NCBI GenBank assembly: GCA_964369685.1 | Contig: CAYJFB010000028.1 | Coordinates: 1 to 29,827 of the forward strand | DNA length: 29,827 nucleotides | Direction: 5' to 3' | Origin: Avidesulfovibrio sp964369685 | GTDB taxonomy: Bacteria > Desulfobacterota > Desulfovibrionia > Desulfovibrionales > Desulfovibrionaceae | Notes under the pieces: generated by a model | Database searches by the model: none | Seen by the model: only the letters and a program-made list of their open reading frames with translations | Told to the model about the DNA's origin: nothing | Translations under genes and position numbers: made by a program | Part shown: positions 25,493-29,827 of the stretch, one piece after another | Numbering within the stretch: the stretch's first letter is position 1 | Layout of the letters: each line of letters starts with the position of its first letter

Positions 25493-25636
25493 GGGCGTGT
25501 TCATATAAAATGATTTTTGTGTTATATCAAGGAAAGATAAGCGGGCTTTGAGGGAATGTATACAAAAATACATAACCGAAAAAGATCGTGAAATCTGACG
25601 TTGAGATAACTGAACAAGGTTTATATGAACACGCTC
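25493..25636. mobile_element. MITE-like element, 144 bp, TA-flanked
   Basis: Terminal inverted repeats GGGCGTGTTCATATAAA (25493-25509) and TTTATATGAACACGCTC (25620-25636) differ at one of 17 positions, and TA lies directly outside both ends (25491-25492, 25637-25638). The 110-bp interior has no coding capacity. A short non-coding unit with matched ends and TA flanks is what a MITE mobilised by an IS630/Tc1-type transposase looks like; IS5-type elements with TNA targets are an alternative. No transposase is in the window. Confidence 0.7.
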
Positions 25637-25668
25637 TAGAAACAGTTCTCAGAAAAAAGAGACGATGT

Positions 25669-26850
25669 TTAAAACGCTGTTTCGTACAGTGCAGCAACAG
25701 CGGTGTCGGTCATTTGGCGTGGGTTTGTGAGTGCACAGGCGTCTTTTTGTGCATTTTTGACCATCGTCGGAATGTCGGCTCTATTAATTTGTTTTCCGTC
25801 ACGTTGAGCCAATTCTGTAATGGTCTTTGGAATGCCCACATCCTCACAGAGTTGACGGATTGCTCGCACACACAGTTCGGCGGCTTCACGTTTGGTGATG
25901 TGGGTTGTCACTTCTCCCATGAGTGCTGCAATTTCTGCGTATTTATCTATATTTGCTATCATGTTATAGGACACAACATACGGCAACAACACGGCATTAC
26001 ATTCGCCATGAGGCAAATTATAAAGGCCGCCCAGTTGGTGTGCCATTGCGTGAATGTGGCCAAGACTCGCATTATTAAACGCCATGCCTGCAAGATATTG
26101 TGCGTGACACATGGCCTCACGCGCTACAATATCACCGCCGTTTGCCACTGCTTTGGGTAAATGTTGACTGACCAAACGAATGGCTTTTTCTGCACAAGCA
26201 TCGGTCAGCGGTGTTGCCGCCGTAGAAACATACGCCTCGACAGCATGAGTGAATGCGTCCATACCCGTTGCCGCGGTAAGACGTGGAGAAAGACCCAACA
26301 TCAACAACGGATCATTAATTGTCACACTCGGTGTTATCCGCCAATCAACAATCGTCATTTTAATTTTACGGCTTGTGTCCGTAATAATACAAAATCGCGT
26401 CAGTTCTGACGCCGTACCCGCCGTGGTATTGACTGCAATATATGCCGGCATGTGTTTTGTTGACTTGTCTATGCCTTCATAATCGTGAATCGAACCGCCA
26501 TTGGTCACAACAAGGCCAATACCTTTGCCACAGTCATGAGCCGAACCGCCGCCAAGAGAAATGATGCTGTCACACCCTTGACTTGTATACATTGTTACGC
26601 CCTCAATCACATTATGATCTGTTGGGTTGGGAACGGTTTTGTCAAAAACAATATAATCAATGTTTGTTCGATCCAGAATGTCTGTAAGATATTTTAAAAG
26701 ACCGATTTCAACAATGCCCTGATCGGTGACAATAAGCGGCTTGCGCGCATTGAGTATTTGTAATCGTTCAGGAATGGCATTCGTCGCCCCGACACCAATC
26801 AATGAAACACTGGGAGTAAAAAAACTTTCAATTTTTTCAACAATAGGCAT
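25669..26850 (-). CDS. Iron-containing (type III) alcohol dehydrogenase
   Basis: 393 residues. NAD-dependent, metal-activated dehydrogenase. The cofactor loop is SLGGGSAHDCGKG (98-110). Metal ligands are Asp198 and His202 in GMDAFTHAVEAYVS, His267 in HIHAMAHQLGG and His281 in LPHGECNA, all at the family spacing. It belongs with methanol, 1,3-propanediol and other short-alcohol dehydrogenases. In Bilophila-like bacteria a related enzyme reduces sulfoacetaldehyde, but no taurine or isethionate gene is here, so the substrate is open. Start ATG has AAGGAGG upstream. It follows tolB by 62 bp on the same strand, where pal is often found in tol operons. Confidence 0.9.
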   Translation of the reverse strand: MPIVEKIESFFTPSVSLIGVGATNAIPERLQILNARKPLIVTDQGIVEIGLLKYLTDILDRTNIDYIVFDKTVPNPTDHNVIEGVTMYTSQGCDSIISLGGGSAHDCGKGIGLVVTNGGSIHDYEGIDKSTKHMPAYIAVNTTAGTASELTRFCIITDTSRKIKMTIVDWRITPSVTINDPLLMLGLSPRLTAATGMDAFTHAVEAYVSTAATPLTDACAEKAIRLVSQHLPKAVANGGDIVAREAMCHAQYLAGMAFNNASLGHIHAMAHQLGGLYNLPHGECNAVLLPYVVSYNMIANIDKYAEIAALMGEVTTHITKREAAELCVRAIRQLCEDVGIPKTITELAQRDGKQINRADIPTMVKNAQKDACALTNPRQMTDTAVAALYETAF

Positions 26851-26912
26851 TAGTGCCTCCTTCGATAAAAAACACCGTTAGAGAGAACAACATGGTATTG
26901 AGATTTTTCCAG

Positions 26913-28241
26913 TTATTGTGCTGTGCTGTCAGCGATTCCCCAACGCGGAAAAGAAACCGCTCCCGAGCCTGTCGGCAAACGTTTGGGATCGCCTCCATGG
27001 CGAGTAATTAAATAAATTTGCTTGATACCTGAACGATTCGAGGTGAATGCCAAAAAATAACTGTCCGGTGCAAAAGCGGGTTGTTCATCATTGCCGGGGC
27101 CAAACGTCACTTGACGCTCTATGCCTGTAAGCAGATCCTGAACAAAAATACGGTTGCCTTGTTCTGTCAAACGTGAAAAAGCCACCAGTGTTCCGTCAGG
27201 ACTGATAGACGGTTCGGTGTTATACGAACCGCGCAGACTCACTCGACGGACAAGCCCACTCTGCAAATCTTTTACAAAAATTTGCGGACTACCCAAGCGG
27301 CTGGAACAAAAAGCCATTTTTGTTCCGGTGGCGTCAAAGGTCGGTGACACGTCAATGGCCGATCCCGTTTCCAAAGGTCTTTCTCTTTCAAAAGTTCGAC
27401 TCAGTAAAAAAATATCGGGGTGTTTGCCACTGGAAAGACTCACTGCCACTTTATTATCAGGCATAAAACTGGGTGCTATGACCGTATTTCCGGGAAAACG
27501 GATACGCTGTACATTGTTTGTCAGTTTGTCCCACACACCAAGGGCGTGTGTGCTGTCATCCATATGTGAAAAGACGACAAAACGTCCGTCAGGTGACCAT
27601 GACGGCGACATGGCCGTGCCTTCCAAGCGTGTGATTTGACGCAATTCACGTCCTGTGGGTTTGGCTGTCCAAATATCGCGTTGATATTTGGCAGAGGCGT
27701 CTTTGGCAAAAGCTAATGTGGACAGGAAAAAATCACCGCGGCCTGTCAAGGCTTTCATCAAATCGGCACAAAAACGATCGGCAATTGTAAAAATTTCATT
27801 TTCTTTGGCACCGCTGTATGCATTACCAAAAACAAATTTGCCGGAATAGGTTTCATAAAGGCGCAATTCAACCGTTGAATTGTTTCCGTCACCTTGAGGC
27901 CAGCCCGCAGTGATCAACAAATCAGCACCCGCCAATTGAAAGCGTTTGAAATCCACATTGGGAGCCTTATACCCCTGTAACGTTGTTCCGCCAAGCACAG
28001 CCTGAGGATTGATGAGCCGCATAAAAGGTAAAAAACTGAGATTTTCGCTAATGGCTTCAGATAATTGTGGGGCAAGATTGGTTCCTGCCGTGCCTTCAGC
28101 CGTCAACGGGGTTGCCATAGCCACATTGACAATATTTTGTGCAGGTCCAAAAATGTCAATTTGCATGGCTGCACGACTCGGTACAACATCGACAAAAATG
28201 CTAAAACATACGCAAATAAAATACATCATCAATCGATTCAT
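26913..28241 (-). CDS. tolB: Tol-Pal system protein TolB
   Basis: 442 residues. Periplasmic partner of TolA and Pal that helps keep the outer membrane in place during division. A signal peptide (about 1-25, ending SRAA) is followed by the N-terminal domain with GGTTLQGYKAPNVDFKRFQL and GADLLITAG, then a six-bladed beta-propeller with repeated WSPDGR, SPDGTLVAFS and APDSYFLAFTSNRSG units. Length is normal. AGGATTG precedes the ATG. It is third in the minus-strand tol locus after tolA and a TonB-C-like gene. No pal follows. Confidence 0.93.
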   Translation of the reverse strand: MNRLMMYFICVCFSIFVDVVPSRAAMQIDIFGPAQNIVNVAMATPLTAEGTAGTNLAPQLSEAISENLSFLPFMRLINPQAVLGGTTLQGYKAPNVDFKRFQLAGADLLITAGWPQGDGNNSTVELRLYETYSGKFVFGNAYSGAKENEIFTIADRFCADLMKALTGRGDFFLSTLAFAKDASAKYQRDIWTAKPTGRELRQITRLEGTAMSPSWSPDGRFVVFSHMDDSTHALGVWDKLTNNVQRIRFPGNTVIAPSFMPDNKVAVSLSSGKHPDIFLLSRTFERERPLETGSAIDVSPTFDATGTKMAFCSSRLGSPQIFVKDLQSGLVRRVSLRGSYNTEPSISPDGTLVAFSRLTEQGNRIFVQDLLTGIERQVTFGPGNDEQPAFAPDSYFLAFTSNRSGIKQIYLITRHGGDPKRLPTGSGAVSFPRWGIADSTAQ

Positions 28242-28288
28242 AGCTCAATCCTCATCACACATCGGATAATATTATTCATCATGAACAA

Positions 28289-29203
28289 TTACGGTTTAGC
28301 AGTAAATGTTAAAACAATTTCAGCAGGTTTTCCGTCAGGTGTTTTGGGAATAATGCCTTGCTTTGTGAAAGCACGCACAACAGCTTCATCCATTTTAGCG
28401 TTTCCCGATTCTTTTTCAACAAATACACGCTCAAGCTGTCCGTCAGGTTGAATTGTTGCACGAATAACTGTCGTATACGCTCGATCAAGATATACACCGT
28501 TTAACACAATATTTGAACGCACGCGTTGAAAGACATCATCGGCATAGTGCGGATCCGCACTCAACCGTCCCTGTGATGCAGGAATAACATCTGAAGCGTT
28601 CGGTTTTTGGTTGAGTGAATTGATAGTCGTATTTATCGGTGTTATGGGCTTGGTATTTTGTAATCCTGTGGAAGCGTTTTCGGGATGTATGGATTCAGAC
28701 ACAGTGTATTGTGTCTCTTGTGTTGGCGGAGCATTCGGCGAGGCTGAAGAAAGAACGGGTATAGATAACGGACTTTTTCCGCTTCCGTCTGCCGAAGCAA
28801 ACAAAACCAATTCTGAAATTAACCCCGAAGGTGGCGCCGCAAAAGAACCTGCTCGAGAAACGGCCATACATAGGCTGTCAGCTAAGGCCAAATCGTTCTG
28901 CATTGCCGCTACATTTGTTTGTGCCGCAGGTGCCGCTGATGTGCTTGTGTTGGTTTGAGCCAATGATTGCCCGGGACGCCAAGCTTGACAAGAAAGAACT
29001 CTGCCTTGGGTGCTTAAACGAATCAGTATTTTTGCCATACCGCTATGATTTGTCGGCGGTTGCCAATGCTGTAGGGTCTGCTCCAGTACAGAGACACTCA
29101 AGCCGCCGCTGCTGTCGATACCTGCAACCAAAGCGTGTCCATTGTTCGGTAGCACAAACAAACTCCAAAAAGCAAAACACAAACATTTGATACGATACAA
29201 CAT
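28289..29203 (-). CDS. Secreted protein with two TonB/TolA C-terminal-like domains
   Basis: 304 residues. An N-terminal hydrophobic segment ending NNGHA looks like a cleavable signal peptide. The first domain (about 35-150) follows the TonB-C pattern (TLQHWQPP, AKILIRLSTQGRVLSCQAW, LCMAVSRAGSFAAPPSG) but is stretched by an Ala/Thr/Gln-rich insertion. A Ser/Thr/Pro/Asn-rich linker (about 150-210) leads to a second, better-kept domain (RAYTTVIRATIQPDGQLERVFVEKESGNAKMDEAVVRAF). There is no inner-membrane anchor with cytoplasmic start as in TolA or TonB. It lies between tolA and tolB, so a Tol-related periplasmic role is likely but unproven. AAGGAG lies 11 bases before the ATG. Confidence 0.75.
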   Translation of the reverse strand: MLYRIKCLCFAFWSLFVLPNNGHALVAGIDSSGGLSVSVLEQTLQHWQPPTNHSGMAKILIRLSTQGRVLSCQAWRPGQSLAQTNTSTSAAPAAQTNVAAMQNDLALADSLCMAVSRAGSFAAPPSGLISELVLFASADGSGKSPLSIPVLSSASPNAPPTQETQYTVSESIHPENASTGLQNTKPITPINTTINSLNQKPNASDVIPASQGRLSADPHYADDVFQRVRSNIVLNGVYLDRAYTTVIRATIQPDGQLERVFVEKESGNAKMDEAVVRAFTKQGIIPKTPDGKPAEIVLTFTAKP

Positions 29204-29258
29204 GAGGTTGGCGGCTCCTTAAAAAAAGACAAAACAACAAATACGTTGATAACAGCGA

Positions 29259-29827
29259 TCAATTTGCCATTTCAAGAGAATTAAATGCAATCACGATTTC
29301 TTGTTGTTCTGCTGTCGGCGGGGGTGGCAGGCTGCGTGTTCTAAGCACGGCATTGACAGCAGAAGCATCAAAATCGGCACGGCCTGAACTGCGTTCTACT
29401 GTGGCATCAAGGACTTGGCCACTCTTGTCCAATACCACACGCACCATGACAACCAATAAATCACGACTATAAATCGCCGCACTCCAATTAGGACGCACTG
29501 CCAAGATGACTTGTCCTGCATATACGTCATATAAACCGCCGCCTCCTGAACCGCGTCCTATGCCGCCACCGCCGCCGCTGACAGTTTGTTGAGCCTGTGC
29601 CAAAGCCTCTGCCACTTGTGATTTTTGTTGTGCTTGAGCCAAAGCTGCTTTCAAAATATCATTATTGGATGGTTTTTTGGGTGTTGGTTTTGGTGCTGTC
29701 GTTTTTTTCGGCTCAGGCTTCGGCTCAGGCTTCGGCTAAGGCTTCGGCTCAGGCTTTGGGTCAGGCTTTTGGTGAGGCTGAGGCTCAGGAGTGGGGTCAG
29801 GATTAGGTTGAGGATTTGGGTGGGGCG
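29259..29827 (-). CDS. tolA: TolA-like protein, partial (5' end beyond window), with one in-frame TAG
   Basis: The C-terminal end of a TolA/TonB-type energy transducer. The last ~110 residues form a TolA/TonB-C domain (YAGQVILAVRPNWSAAIY, LVVMVRVVLDKSGQVLDATVERSSG, DASAVNAVLRTRSLPPPP). Before it lie AQAQQ helical repeats and a Gly-rich hinge, and before that a Pro-rich linker of PEPK, PQP and PNPDP units that runs to the window end in one frame. That frame is broken only by TAG at 29736-29738, in a place where the repeat has GAG (Glu). No ribosome site or ATG start is seen after the TAG. With tRNA-Pyl in the genome the TAG may be read as pyrrolysine; a new nonsense mutation or a sequence error are the alternatives. 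Stop is TGA. Confidence 0.75.
29709..29756 (-). repeat. 12-bp tandem repeat coding for PEPK units in tolA
   Basis: On plus the unit CGGCTCAGGCTT occurs four times in a row, the third copy as CGGCTAAGGCTT. On minus these encode Pro-Lys-Pro-Glu units; the one C-to-A change turns the Glu codon GAG into TAG. Degenerate units continue to the window end. Confidence 0.85.
29736..29738 (-). other. In-frame amber codon, candidate pyrrolysine codon
   Basis: TAG between CCT (Pro) and CCG (Pro) in the tolA frame. About 29 sense codons upstream, to the window edge, and 158 codons downstream to the TGA are open and protein-like in this one frame. Whether it is decoded as pyrrolysine is inference. Confidence 0.5.

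Larger units (their letters stand above)
25200..25668. other. Intergenic region between csoR and the alcohol dehydrogenase gene
   Basis: About 470 bp with no gene seen. It holds a strong minus-strand terminator (25269-25298), an AAAGACG/CGTCTTT hairpin (25411-25430) that on minus is followed by a short pyrimidine run, and a MITE-like element (25493-25636). Confidence 0.6.

Overview
The window looks like chromosomal DNA from a fairly AT-rich Gram-negative bacterium. A Desulfovibrionaceae-type member of the Desulfobacterota is my best guess. I infer this from the mix of genes: a Tol system, the housekeeping block mutS2-dnaG-rpoD, a phenylacetate-CoA ligase-like gene, and a bacterial-type pyrrolysine (Pyl) cassette with a split pyrrolysyl-tRNA synthetase, as known from Bilophila-like gut sulfite reducers. 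The taxon is not proven by the sequence.

Layout. Positions 138-11420 are a minus-strand housekeeping stretch: queA, rpoD, dnaG, mutS2, a GatB/YqeY-domain gene, rpsU, prmA and a paaK-like ligase. Positions 11737-14967 run on plus: purD, purE, lepB, a strong intrinsic terminator, then thiE. A membrane GGDEF/EAL protein (minus) and an AzgA-type NCS2 purine permease (plus) are divergent at 15155-18838. Positions 18989-22668 hold the minus-strand pyl cluster pylT-pylSn-pylSc-pylB-pylC; pylD is not in the window. Next come a P1B metal ATPase with its CsoR-type regulator and operator, a 144-bp MITE-like element, an iron-type alcohol dehydrogenase, and the end of a tol locus: tolB, a secreted protein with TonB-C-like domains, and a partial tolA.

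How the parts may work together. pylB and pylC make Pyl precursors; PylSn and PylSc charge the CUA-anticodon tRNA encoded by pylT, so UAG can be read as an amino acid in this organism. The most striking observation lies at the other end of the window. The partial tolA reading frame carries one in-frame TAG (29736-29738, minus strand) inside a Pro-rich PEPK-repeat linker. The same frame stays open and Pro-rich for about 30 codons upstream, and an intact TolA/TonB C-terminal domain follows. It is therefore a candidate Pyl codon in an envelope protein, with a fresh nonsense mutation or a sequencing error as the alternatives.

Four genes in the window (prmA, purD, lepB, pylC) end in TAG, so UAG is also used as an ordinary stop. 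Two of these, pylC and prmA, have a second in-frame stop within a few codons.

The intergenic spaces also hold a dispersed G-rich hairpin repeat (downstream of rpoD, between yqeY and rpsU, and downstream of the GGDEF/EAL gene), a 22-bp perfect inverted repeat at 8399-8473, and several intrinsic terminators. No CRISPR array, rRNA, prophage or transposase gene was seen.
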